NCBI GenBank assembly: GCA_900312665.1 | Contig: ONZQ02000008.1 | Span: 558,001-622,000, forward strand | Reading direction: 5' to 3' | Source: Cephalotrichum gorgonifer | Lineage: Eukaryota; Ascomycota; Sordariomycetes; Microascales; Microascaceae | Length of the DNA stretch: 64,000 nt | In this document: positions 1 through 9,415 of the stretch, piece by piece | Layout: each line of letters begins with the position of its first letter | Numbering within the stretch: position 1 is the first letter of the stretch | Program-made: the position numbers and the translations under genes | Notes under the pieces: generated by a model | What the model saw: the letters and a program-made list of their open reading frames with translations, nothing else | Database searches by the model: none | Told to the model about the DNA's origin: nothing

Positions 1-1339
1 GTGAGTAAAGCCCCCTGAGACCCAAGCTCTCTTCCACCCATGTACCCACGGTCAACCAGCCCAGCTAACAGTGCTCCCTTCCTAGGCCAATGCCTCCAAG
101 ACCGATCCCCTCCTCGAGGAGCACTCCGGAAAGACCCTCGACGAGCTCGTTGCCGCCCGCATCATCAATGCCGACCAGAAGGCGCAGGTCCTGAAGAAGC
201 CCGCGCTGAAGGCCCAGCTCGCCCAGCTGGAGGAGCAGCTCGTGCAGTTCAAGAAGGTCGACGCCGACTACCAGGCACGTCTAGCGGCGGAGAAGGACAG
301 TCTCAAGAAGGAGCTCGCTGAGCAGCAGGAGAAGCTCGAGAAGGAGAAGGCGGATGCCGTGCAGGAGGCCAAGGAGAAGGCCGAGGCCGACATCAAGGTG
401 GCCGTGCACGACCACCTCCTTGTCCTCTCGCAGTTCCTCCGCCTCGCCGCCGCGCGCCGCGCCGAGGAGGCCGACCCCACCCTGGACGAGAACCTAGCGC
501 TCGAGGGCGTTCTGCTGGCTGTCTACGGGGGCGACGAGAGCGCCGTTAGCACTATGCTCAAGCTGGTCGAGGGGTCTGACGACAAGACCGTCAACACCAG
601 CGGCGAACAACTTGAGTCGACTTGTATGTTTGTTCCCGAACCCAGAGCAGATACTGGAGGCCTCACGCCTCCAGTTGTGTTCAACTGCTGATGACCCAAT
701 TAGATGCGCACATCAAGTCCGTCGCTCAGACTTTCCTCTCGTCCTTCGATGCCCCTGAGGAGGCCGAGGCCAAGCCCGTCGAGGCCGAGGCCGAAGTCGA
801 ATCCGAGGCTGCATCTGAGGCCGAGGCCAAGGTTGAGCCTGTCGAGGAGACTACCCCTAACGGTGAGACGTCTGCGCCCGCTGAGCACGTCAATGGTGTC
901 ACGCCCGCTGCCGAGGCTCCCGCGGAGGAGGTCGCCAGCCTTTCCGCCTCCCAGGAATGGGTGGATGTTTCTCGTCCCACGGAAGCCGAGTCCACTGCCG
1001 ACCCGACTCCTGCTACCACACAGTCGTGGGCCGACGACCACCCCGAGCCTACGCCAGAGGTTCGTTTGGGAAACCCCCTGCCCCCCCGAGAGTTTGTTCA
1101 TTTCTAACCACCACGTAATATAGGCTGCTGCCGCGGATCCCAACGATGGCTTCCACCAGGTCCAGCGCCACCGCGCGCCCCAGAGGGAGGGAGGAGGCAA
1201 CGCAGGAGGTCGTGGTCGCGGCCGGGGCGAGTGGCGCGGCCGGGGCCAGCGCGGTGACGGCCGTGGCCGTCGCGGAGGTGGGCGTGGCGGGAACGGGTCG
1301 GGACAGCGGGGAAACCGCCGCGCCGCCGAGGAGTCGTAG
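1..1339 (+). CDS. YAG7-like protein, 3' part (partial gene)
   Basis: The 5' part lies outside the window. Position 1 is itself a GTGAGT splice donor, and intron 1-85 ends in TTCCTAG with a GCTAAC branch point near 64. Visible exons are 86-623, 704-1059 and 1124-1339, and the codon phase is kept across both internal introns. The protein has a long Lys/Glu/Gln-rich helical segment (LDELVAARIINADQKAQVL and onward), an acidic Glu/Ala/Val-rich middle and an RGG-type tail rich in GRGRG. This order matches the fungal YAG7-like family (YAG7 dimerisation domain followed by a low-complexity RNA-binding-like tail). The family is thought to associate with RNA or ribosomes, but its function is poorly defined. 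The stop is TAG at 1337-1339. Family call fairly confident; function inferred only. Confidence 0.75.
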
Positions 1340-2718
1340 ATGACTTCCTTCGTTTTCGAACCGGAGTTACCCTCTCCATATCCTTAGCCCCTCGAAGCGA
1401 TCCATCATATGCTGGGCATTCAACAGCGACACATCCGCACGAAGAAACCAAAAAAACAACACCTGGAACATTCTTCCCTTACCCGAAAAAAGTCTACTAC
1501 CCTTTGTTCTATTTTTTACACTTTACATTTGTAATTTTGTCCTTTTTTATGTCATTACAGCATGCGTCAGGATGGTTCAAAAGCGGGCTTCATGGGCGTG
1601 TTTTTTTTTGTTTTTGCTTTGAGGGATAGGGGAAAGGGGGGATGGGTGAGTCCGGGGGAACACGAAGTAAACAAGAAGGGAGGGGGGAAAAGACGGGAAA
1701 TACTCTGTTTTTTTAAGGACCGCTTGGAGTTTGGGGCATTGGGTCTCATGAAAGAAGGGGCGCCTGCCAATTTCGGAACACGGACTTCCATCATGTATTG
1801 TGTGTTTAAGGGGGGGGAGGTGGTTGAGTGAAAACAGAACAGAATGGGATGTTTTCGGTCGGGGTGGACCTGGGTACGATAGTTGAGGCTTTCTACGGGT
1901 GCATGGTACATGGCATACAGAAAAAATAGGGAATGAGGAGTGTATACCCCGGACACGGAGACCTTTTTTCTTTCTTCGGATTCCGTGATCATGTCGGAGG
2001 CAAGCAGCGCTATGTTGCGAGTTGGACAAGGAGAGATTGGTCGTCGAGGGTCGGCTTGCGCCGGGAGAGGTCAGAGATCATGTAGGCTGCCTCTTTGACT
2101 GAAAATGACTCTCCCTCTCTTCCCCATTCTATCCTCGCCTGCGACGTATTTATCAAAGTGCCATATAGCCGCCTCCACCTGGTTTAGCGAGCAGCTCCGG
2201 AAAAGTACGCCTCCTCGTGCACACACCTCGACAGAGAATTTGTAAGTTGCAGTCTCAGTCAAGGTCTCGGTAACGTTTTCTGACATATCAGCTGTCATCA
2301 TTGTGACAAGAGAGGTGACAGTTATGTCTTGAAAGGGACTGTATTAGTGCAGAATATGGATAGTCAGTATGATAAAATATACATCAGGGACTACTACATC
2401 TGTTAGAGTAGACACCTCTGTTAGCACCGGACCGGAGATGGGAGGATGTGGGGTGAATACCTCTGGTACCTCCTGGTAGCGGCCTTAGGCTCGGCTCGCC
2501 GCGGCGTCCGCCCCACTGAATTCTCGGAGCGCTGACGTTATGAGACCGACTCCATTCAAGCAAGAAACAACCAGCAAAACGACGACTAGGCACATTTTCT
2601 CTCGACCAAACCACAACTCTCCACCACACCCTCCCTCCCAAACCACGGCACCACAAATCCACCCTCTGCATTGGCCGACAAGAAAGAACCCGACCCGTTT
2701 CATCGCCAAACCGGGGCC
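1340..2718. other. Intergenic: 3' UTR of YAG7-like and promoter of HUB1-like gene
   Basis: This stretch holds AT- and T-rich 3' flank (1440-1560), purine-rich tracts (1620-1700) and then the upstream region of the next gene. Short open frames on both strands show no recognisable domain and overlap each other, so I do not call genes. The last ~130 bases before 2719 are C/A-rich, as is common in fungal 5' leaders. Confidence 0.5.
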
Positions 2719-3489
2719 ATGGACTCGCCGCCCAGGAGGGCGCCGTCCCCTCGACGCAGCAGGAGCCGCTCCCCGCCTCGCGGCCCACGAGACTTCCGTG
2801 AGAGGAACCCGGGCGAGCGAGACAGGAGAGACCGCGAAGCCCCCCCCGCGAGCTACCGCGACAGGCGCGACCGTGATCAAGACCGGGACAGGGGCGGGTA
2901 CGGCAGAGACGAGAGGGACTCGCGCCCGCGGGACTCGGACCGCGGCAGGGATCGGGCGCGGGATGCGGAGGGCCAGAATCAGCGCGAGCGCGAGCGTGAG
3001 CAGAGGAGGCCGCCCCGGAGCGGCGGGTTCAGGTGGAAGGACAACCGGCGCGACGACGGCGACTCGAGGGGCCGGAACGACAACAACAACAGGCCGCCGC
3101 CGCGGGCGGATAGGGGCGGTCCCCGGAGCGATAGGCCTCCGCCATCAGAGAGGACCCGGTCGCCCGGTCGGGACGCGAAGCCCAAGTCCTCCTCCTCCGA
3201 CGGGGCCAGCAGGAAGGAGAGGAAGCCCGCGGCGGCGCCGAGGTCGAGCGAGCCGATGATCGTGGTGAACATCAACGACCGGCTAGGGACCAAGGCGGCG
3301 ATTCCGTGCTTCGCGTCAGACAGGATAAAGGAGTTCAAGATACTGGTGGCCGCGCGGGTGGGGAGGGAGCCGCACGAGATCATGCTCAAGCGGCAGGGGG
3401 AGAGGCCGTTCAAGGACCAGCTGACGCTGCAGGATTACGGGGTCAGTAACGGGGTGCAGCTGGACCTGGAGGTCGACACGGGGGATTGA
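2719..3489 (+). CDS. hub1: HUB1/UBL5-type ubiquitin-like protein with Arg/Ser/Asp-rich N-terminal extension
   Basis: Single exon, 256 residues. The ATG at 2719 has a good context (gccATGG); the open frame extends upstream only from a TTG. Residues 180-256 align by eye with Hub1/UBL5: NINDRLGTK (VxLNDRLGKK in the family), an IKEFKILVA helix, EIMLKR and FKDQLTLQDYGV. Hub1 is a non-conjugated ubiquitin-like protein that binds the HIND motif of tri-snRNP protein Snu66 and modulates 5' splice-site use. Residues 1-179 are an RS/RD/DR-rich low-complexity segment beginning with RRSRSRSPPR, the kind found in splicing factors. Typical Hub1 is only ~73 residues and ends in a Tyr-Tyr motif. Here the end is LEVDTGD, without the double Tyr or a di-glycine. 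Domain identity confident; functional equivalence inferred. Confidence 0.8.
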   Translation: MDSPPRRAPSPRRSRSRSPPRGPRDFRERNPGERDRRDREAPPASYRDRRDRDQDRDRGGYGRDERDSRPRDSDRGRDRARDAEGQNQREREREQRRPPRSGGFRWKDNRRDDGDSRGRNDNNNRPPPRADRGGPRSDRPPPSERTRSPGRDAKPKSSSSDGASRKERKPAAAPRSSEPMIVVNINDRLGTKAAIPCFASDRIKEFKILVAARVGREPHEIMLKRQGERPFKDQLTLQDYGVSNGVQLDLEVDTGD

Positions 3490-4215
3490 GAGCTGGTAGA
3501 GAACTTCACGCTGGTGCCGAGGGGTACGGGGTGAGAGGAAAGGGGGCGACAGGGGCTATTTTCTTGATGAAGGCGGGCGGCGAGACGCGGTACAACCATT
3601 GTTTAAGATCACTTTACTACGAGGCCACTGGAATTCCGATTGCAGAAGGGAGGGATAGGATAGTCGGAGTAGAGTGAGATGTAAATTAGTTCAGAAAAAT
3701 CCAAGAAAACAGTGTTGCCAAAAAAAAAAGTAGCAGGCAATGGCTCTACTTCTAACGATGACATCCAACGCTGGGGATGTTAACCATGGGTTCATACCTT
3801 AGTAGGAAGGGAGTGGAGGCTCCCGTCCACGGTTTTCCACTACAACATAGATCTTGTCCGTTTTTGCGAGTACTGCCTGATTCTTGGTATACGAGCTACT
3901 GTTAGAGCACGCTCAGGTCCGGTGGCGGGAGGTCACGTGACAGCGCGCTCGAACCTGGTGATGTGAGTCAAGATGCGGCGCGTGGTGGCGCGACGCCCTT
4001 GCTAATGACATGCCGTGGGGTAACATGTTCACCTCCCACCCACACACTTCTGCCACCTCCTTGAGTTCGAGTCTTTCCCTCTTATTCATAACTTGACCCC
4101 GTAATCATATTCAAAAGGCAAGATCGTTTTTTTGGGATCAACCCAGATATTTCCAGCTTACAACATCACTTTACTCTACAGTCACCGTTTTATCCCAACG
4201 ACGAGTCTACCGAAA
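3490..4215. other. Intergenic between HUB1-like and alkyltransferase genes
   Basis: 3' flank of the HUB1-like gene followed by the promoter of the alkyltransferase gene. An A9 tract lies near 3720. No coding or RNA gene signal is supported. Confidence 0.5.
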
Positions 4216-4713
4216 ATGGCCACCATGACCGTCACAAAGGCAAAAACCACCAGATCCGTCGCAAACCCAGTCACACACGCTTCAAAAATCACAAAGACCA
4301 GACCACCAAAGTCCTCTCCCGCCCCCCTCCCATCCACCACGGACAAAAACCTCGAGCCCCTCCTCTCGAAGATCAACTCGGCATCCATAACCCCCTTCGA
4401 GAAGCGCGTCTACGCCACGCTCCTCCAGGTGCGCCCGGGCCACTTCACGACCTACGGCGCCATGGCCGCCCACCTCTCCTCCTCGCCGCGCGCCATCGGG
4501 AACGCCATGCGCCGGAACCCCTTCGCGCCCGCCGTCCCGTGCCACAGGGTCGTCGCCTCGGGCGGCGCGCTGGGCGGGTTCAAGGGGAAGTGGCCCAAGG
4601 ACGGCGAGTGCGACACGCTTACGGAGAAGCGCACCCTTCTGAGGTCGGAGGGGGTGAAGCTCGATGGGGAGGGGAAGAGGGTTATAGGGAGCCCGTTCAC
4701 GGGGTTCGTTTGA
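4216..4713 (+). CDS. O6-alkylguanine-DNA alkyltransferase (MGMT)
   Basis: Single exon, 165 residues. The enzyme transfers the alkyl group from O6-alkylguanine in DNA to its own active-site Cys, directly reversing alkylation damage in one irreversible reaction. The C-terminal DNA-binding/active-site domain is clear: ITPFEKRVYATLLQVRPG, a TYGAMAAHL recognition-helix region, RAIGNAMRRNP (helix with the Arg finger) and the catalytic PCHRVV with Cys109, followed by the usual GGALGGFKG. The Cys is present, so this is not an alkyltransferase-like protein, where it is replaced. The first ~50 residues are basic and Ser/Pro/Thr-rich and may target the nucleus. The start is the ATG at 4216 (MATMTV); an upstream TTG extension to 4132 is unlikely. 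It converges with spb4, 242 bases downstream. Confidence 0.88.
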   Translation: MATMTVTKAKTTRSVANPVTHASKITKTRPPKSSPAPLPSTTDKNLEPLLSKINSASITPFEKRVYATLLQVRPGHFTTYGAMAAHLSSSPRAIGNAMRRNPFAPAVPCHRVVASGGALGGFKGKWPKDGECDTLTEKRTLLRSEGVKLDGEGKRVIGSPFTGFV

Positions 4714-4955
4714 GGGGTTTGCTTATGATCGGGGGCTGACTGACGGGTTGGTTTTTCTCTTATTGTACTGTATTACTGCTCATGGAAATTGGAACAAAAT
4801 GGGTTTCAGGTAGTTCTTGATTTCTTATTTTATTTACACGAAAATCGGCTAAAAAAACACACGCAAAGCTGGCCCTAGACATGTGGTATTCCATCAGATA
4901 TCCCGCGATGAATCTGCCGACCGCGTCCTGCAGACGGTCACGTCCGATTCTCCCC

Positions 4956-6971
4956 CTAATCATCGAACCCAGCAAACTCCTCCTCCTCTCCCTGTCCACC
5001 CTTGGCTGCGTTCTTCCTCCTTACCTGCTCAATTAGCTCATTCAACTCCATCTTCTTCAACTTCTCCTCCTCCGTCATCTGCTTCTCAGCCTCAGCCTCC
5101 TTCTTCTTCCTCCTCTTCTCCCTCCTCTCAGCACGAACCCCATTCTTGTCCTCCTTCGCGCTCCAGGCCTCGTTCTTCCTCTTCTTCTTGGAGGGGTGGT
5201 TCGTCTCCCCGTTTGCCTTGGCAAGCTTTAGAGCCTCTATCTCCTCCTTCCGCTGAGCCTCCCTCGCCTTGTCCTTATACGCGAAGTTGTCCCAGTCTAT
5301 CTCCTGTCCCAGGTGTTTATCCCCTTCCCACGACTTAAGCTCTGGCATCCTCGGGAGTCGGAGGAGGCCCCACGCGTTGCCCAGATCGGTCCAGTCGAGG
5401 TCCGCCACGCGGAAGATGGACGCCGCCTGGTGGCTCCCGTAGCTGCGGACCCAGGATACGAAGGCCCGCTGTGCCTTGTCCTGGAGCGCACGGTCGGCGC
5501 GCAGCATCTTGCGGATGCGCTCCGTGGTGGCGGCCGCATCCTCCGCGGAGACCGCGATGGCGGGGTCTTCGAGGAGCGTGATGGGCGTCTGGCGCACGGC
5601 TAAGAGGGACACATACTCTTCCTCGCGACCCTCGTGGAGGAGCACCACAGCCAGACCTTTCCGACCCGCTCGTCCTGCTCGTCCACACCGGTGGATGAAG
5701 GCCTTGGTGTCCGAGGGGGGGTCAACCTGGATTACGAGGTCAACGGACGGGAAGTCGAGACCACGAGCCGCAACGTCGGTGGTGAGGAGGATGGTGGGCG
5801 ATACGCAGGTCAAGAACCGGTTGAAGTTCTTCTCCCTGACTTTGGGCAGGTGTTTTCCGTGGAGAGACAGGAGTGAGAAACCTTCGGGCAGTAGCATAGG
5901 AAGAACGTGCTGGAAATAATCTACCGCCGCGCAGGTGGATAGGAAGATCATCGTCCGCTGGGGCCGCCGCTGCAGCTTCTCAAGGAGTTGGCAGAGGAGT
6001 GGGAGCTTGTGGCTGGCGGGCCCAGCGAGGTACGACATTTGTAGACTGGCGGGAACCTTTCTGTCCTCGATGATGCCGCCGTCCTTCATGTTCTTCACCC
6101 TGACCGTGATCTTGACCGGATTCCTCAGGCCGACCCTGATAATCTCGCTGACGGCCTCGGATACCGACGCACTGAAGAGACCGGTGCGTCGTTGCTTGGG
6201 AAGATGCGAAAGCACCCTCTGGATATCCTGCTTGAACCCTAGATCTAGCAGACGGTCCGCCTCGTCTAGGATGAGGACCTCGAATCCGGCGGAGTCTTTG
6301 CAGTGGACGTATGGTGAGGAGAGCAGCTCGACTAGCCGTCCGGGAGTGGCGATAAGGAGGTTCGGCGAATGTCTCATGAAGAAGGACAGGTCCTGCGCCG
6401 GGGTCGTCGTCCCGCCGACGAGGAGTTGCGGCACCACAGCCGGGGTCGCCGAGTTCGGTCGCTTCTCTTCCTCCTGGAGGTAGGGGAGAAGCGCGGCGGA
6501 CGGCTCATGGAAGGCGAGCAGGGACAAGAGGACCGAGTGGATTTGAGCCGCAAGCTCCCTGGTCGGGCTCACGATGATGGCAGCGACATGGTGGCGCTTA
6601 AGGTCTTCGACGCCAAGCACCTTTTTGACGGTCGGCACGAGGTATGCGAGCGTCTTTCCGCTTCCGGTGACGGCCTGGTTAAGAACGCACCGGCGTTAGT
6701 AAAGGAAGACGCGTCCGGTGGGTAGGTTGTGCATTCCGAAAGGCCGAACGACAGCTTGAGCGGGGGGCAGGGGGGCAGGGGGGTCGGTTCTTCTTCATAC
6801 CTCGACGACGACGTCTGTTCCCTTTTCTAGGAACTGAGGGACGCAGCTGGCCTGCACGGCAGTCATCTTGCGGTACCCCATGCTCGACGCATAGGACCTC
6901 ATCCACTCGGGGATATAGGGCGCATCCCACGACCGTGGGTCGGTCTTGGCCTTGGGCGCTTTACCGGACAT
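4956..6971 (-). CDS. spb4: ATP-dependent rRNA helicase SPB4 (DEAD box)
   Basis: Two exons on the minus strand, 6971-6801 and 6674-4956, with a 126-base intron (GTATGA...AACCAG). 629 residues. SPB4/DDX55 is a nucleolar DEAD-box ATPase needed for 60S subunit assembly and late 27S pre-rRNA processing. Motifs in order: Q motif around TAVQAS (residues 38-43), motif I AVTGSGKT (58-65, created exactly at the splice junction), Ia PTREL (94-98), TPGR, DEAD (194-197), SAS instead of SAT (as in SPB4 proteins), ARGLD and HRCGRAGRAGR. The C-terminal ~100 residues are Lys/Glu-rich coiled-coil-like with KKKRKNE and EKRRKKKEAE stretches, typical of the family. Length matches fungal homologues. It is convergent with the alkyltransferase and divergent from the dgk1-like gene. 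Confidence 0.95.
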
Positions 6972-8206
6972 CCTGCCGTTTCTAATTAAGAAGAGAGAAA
7001 ACAATTGACGCTCTCTTCCAGCGCTGGTATAATTGAGGTGTCGCTTCTTGGTTTCACTATCTCCGGTGGTTCAACATGGCCGCAAGATAATATGCCATGC
7101 GCCTGGGGAGAAAAAAAACGGTATGCAAGTTCTCCTCGCAGACGAAGAAAAATTTAGTGGGGCATCTACGATAAGCCGATAAGAGGTACGGAGTACCTGG
7201 TCGATGGAGTTCGAGTCCAGACTCGGATGAACTCCATCCCCGCGGATGGACTTGCCTGTCCCTCCGACGGATACTGCGGCAAAGTTCTAATAGTTCTTCG
7301 AACAGAATATTATAGCGCCTAGGGGAAAAGAGGAATAACGTTTCTCCTTTCGCCAGGGAGAGAGCAGATGACCGCCTGGAACAGGAACGGCAGCTTTTGA
7401 GTCGATGATTTCATGTCACATGCTTTGTGACCAGATTTGTGCCCAAGGCGGGCTGGACCAATCCTAGTCGCGTGTCGATCGTGGCGAATACAGTACGAAT
7501 AAGTGTTATGTCAGGATTCAAGGGAAGAAAAAAAACGACATGAACTATTACGTCCAACGTCAAGCACGCCAACGAGCAAGAGAGAGTGGATCACTCGCTG
7601 TCCGAAAAGTTTCCGTTCCGCTCCAACGGCATCCGATGGACTCCGTTCCATCGTTGACCTTATCACATGCCTTAAAAACCTAGTTTACTTCCTCTCCGCC
7701 TCCCGCCCCTTCCCCGTGATATGTCCTCAGACTTGCCCTGCCACAGATGTGACGGGCACAGCGACGACGAAAAAAGTCACTCCTCCCAGCTGCTCGTATT
7801 ACCGGATCCTCTGGACCAGCCAGCCTCCCTCTACCGCGTGCTTATCAGAAACGCCTCATTTCCCCCCTCCCACGCGGCCCACCCTACCTCCCGCAACAAC
7901 TCCCTCCCTCGTTCGTTTGCGGTGGAGTCAGTCTCTGCTGCATCCTCTCCCCAGGTCATCGTGGATCCTAAAGCCAGCCAAGATTCAGTACCCGACATCT
8001 CAGCTCCAAACAAACCCCACGACGACGCTCTCCACTCGTTCCCCGACCCTTCCGGTACCACCACAACCGCCACAACGCGACGCTCCCGGAAGGACGCCCA
8101 TCTCCTCTCTGCCACTACATCACCCTGGCCTCTGTCGCCCTTTCTCCTCCCACGCTCTTTTCTCGGCACCGTGTGCTGTCCGGCGCTTCCGCCCATCCGA
8201 CTCAAC
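6972..8206. promoter_or_regulatory. Divergent intergenic region between spb4 and dgk1-like gene
   Basis: About 1.2 kb separates the two start codons. The half nearest DGK1 (7721-8206) stays open in the DGK1 frame, so it is either 5' leader or an N-terminal extension (see DGK1). The region 7004-7500 contains no recognisable gene. No TATA box is obvious. Confidence 0.45.
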
Positions 8207-9415
8207 ATGTCCGTCCGAACTAGGGCACCCGCCACGCCGCGCGTGATATCGCCCAGCCCGACGCCCTCCGAGGTCGACGCGCAATCACCCCCGGAATCAT
8301 ACCATAGGGGGCCCGTCACTCGTTCCGCCGCGAGAAAAAGGCGGGGCGCTACGCCCCTGCCGCTCGAGGAGGTCTCGGATGAGGATAACGACGCTCCTCG
8401 GACCCGGAGATCCCGGACGAGGAGTCGCTCGCCCACAGATGTCGCCCGCGTCCGGCGATTAACATCCCGCAAGGCGAGCTCCACGGCCGCGTCTAAGCGC
8501 CCGGAACAGCTCGACACCCCCGCCGCCGCGAGCGAGATGGCGAACGGGAATGGGAGCGCCCAGAAGTCGAACGGGCATCTCGCGCCGCCGCCCGCGACGC
8601 CTCTAGGCTGGAGCTGGCGCGACTTCAGCCGCAGCCCAAGCCCGCTAGGCCTCATCCCGATCCACCGGCACTGGCGGACCTTCGTCCACAAGCACGAGGT
8701 GCCCCGGAAGGCGCTGCACGTCTCCATTGGCTTCGTCACGCTCTGGCTCTACGTCCGGGGCGCGCAGACGGCCTCGGTGCCGCCGTGGCTCATGGCGGCG
8801 CTGATCCCCATCGCCACCGTCGACGTGCTACGGCACCACTACGCGCCCTTCAACCGCTTCTACATCAGGATGCTGGGCGTGCTCATGCGCGAGAGCGAGG
8901 TCGACGGGTATAACGGCGTCATCTTCTACCTCCTCGGCGCCTGGTTCGTCCTGTACTTCTTCCCCAAGGACGTCGGCATCATGGGCGTCCTGCTGCTCAG
9001 CTGGTGCGACACCGCCGCGAGCACCTTTGGCCGCCTCTGGGGCCGGTACACGCCCCGCATCCGCACCGGGAAGTCCTTAGCCGGCACGCTGTCGGCCTTC
9101 CTCGTCGGCGTCGCGACGTCCTGGCTCTTCTACGGGTGGTTGGCCCCCAGGACGGGCCCGTTCCCCGGCGACGTGGATTACCCCTTCATGTTCCAGGGCG
9201 TCCTAAGGCTTCCCGCCGTGGCGGCCGAGGCCCTAGGCCTGTCGGACGCCCAGGCTACTATCAGCGGCGGCTTGGCGCTGGGGGTCATGTCGATCTGGTC
9301 GGGCCTCGTGGCGGCGGGTAGCGAGGTAGTGGACATCTTCGGATGGGACGATAATCTTACGATACCGGTGCTCAGCGGACTGGGGATCTGGGGGTTCCTG
9401 AAGATCTTCACCTAG
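8207..9415 (+). CDS. dgk1: CTP-dependent diacylglycerol kinase (DGK1-type), ER membrane
   Basis: Single exon; 402 residues from the ATG at 8207 (MSVRTRAPATPR). DGK1 phosphorylates diacylglycerol to phosphatidate using CTP rather than ATP at the ER/nuclear membrane, opposing the lipin phosphatase PAH1. Residues ~1-150 are Ser/Pro/Arg-rich and probably disordered. The membrane part holds the family signature VPRKALHVSIGF followed by multiple hydrophobic segments, VDVLRHHYAPFNRFYIRMLG, then DTAASTFGRLWGR and GKSLAGTLSAF, which correspond to the conserved CTP-transferase motifs. It ends VVDIFGWDDNLTIPVLSG, as expected. The open frame continues upstream to an ATG at 7721 (564 residues). I prefer 8207 because upstream residues look like translated leader, but the longer form cannot be excluded. 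Confidence 0.85.
   Translation: MSVRTRAPATPRVISPSPTPSEVDAQSPPESYHRGPVTRSAARKRRGATPLPLEEVSDEDNDAPRTRRSRTRSRSPTDVARVRRLTSRKASSTAASKRPEQLDTPAAASEMANGNGSAQKSNGHLAPPPATPLGWSWRDFSRSPSPLGLIPIHRHWRTFVHKHEVPRKALHVSIGFVTLWLYVRGAQTASVPPWLMAALIPIATVDVLRHHYAPFNRFYIRMLGVLMRESEVDGYNGVIFYLLGAWFVLYFFPKDVGIMGVLLLSWCDTAASTFGRLWGRYTPRIRTGKSLAGTLSAFLVGVATSWLFYGWLAPRTGPFPGDVDYPFMFQGVLRLPAVAAEALGLSDAQATISGGLALGVMSIWSGLVAAGSEVVDIFGWDDNLTIPVLSGLGIWGFLKIFT

Noticed and set aside
3935..3960. B-box-like GGTTCGAGC on the minus strand
   Set aside because: Neighbouring bases do not form a T stem and no A box or terminator fits.
7195..7240. tRNA-like T-loop sequence GTTCGAGTCC
   Set aside because: No matching acceptor or anticodon stem; the segment forms a simple hairpin instead.
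7831..8739. 302-codon minus-strand open frame
   Set aside because: Antisense shadow of the DGK1 leader and gene; no domain.
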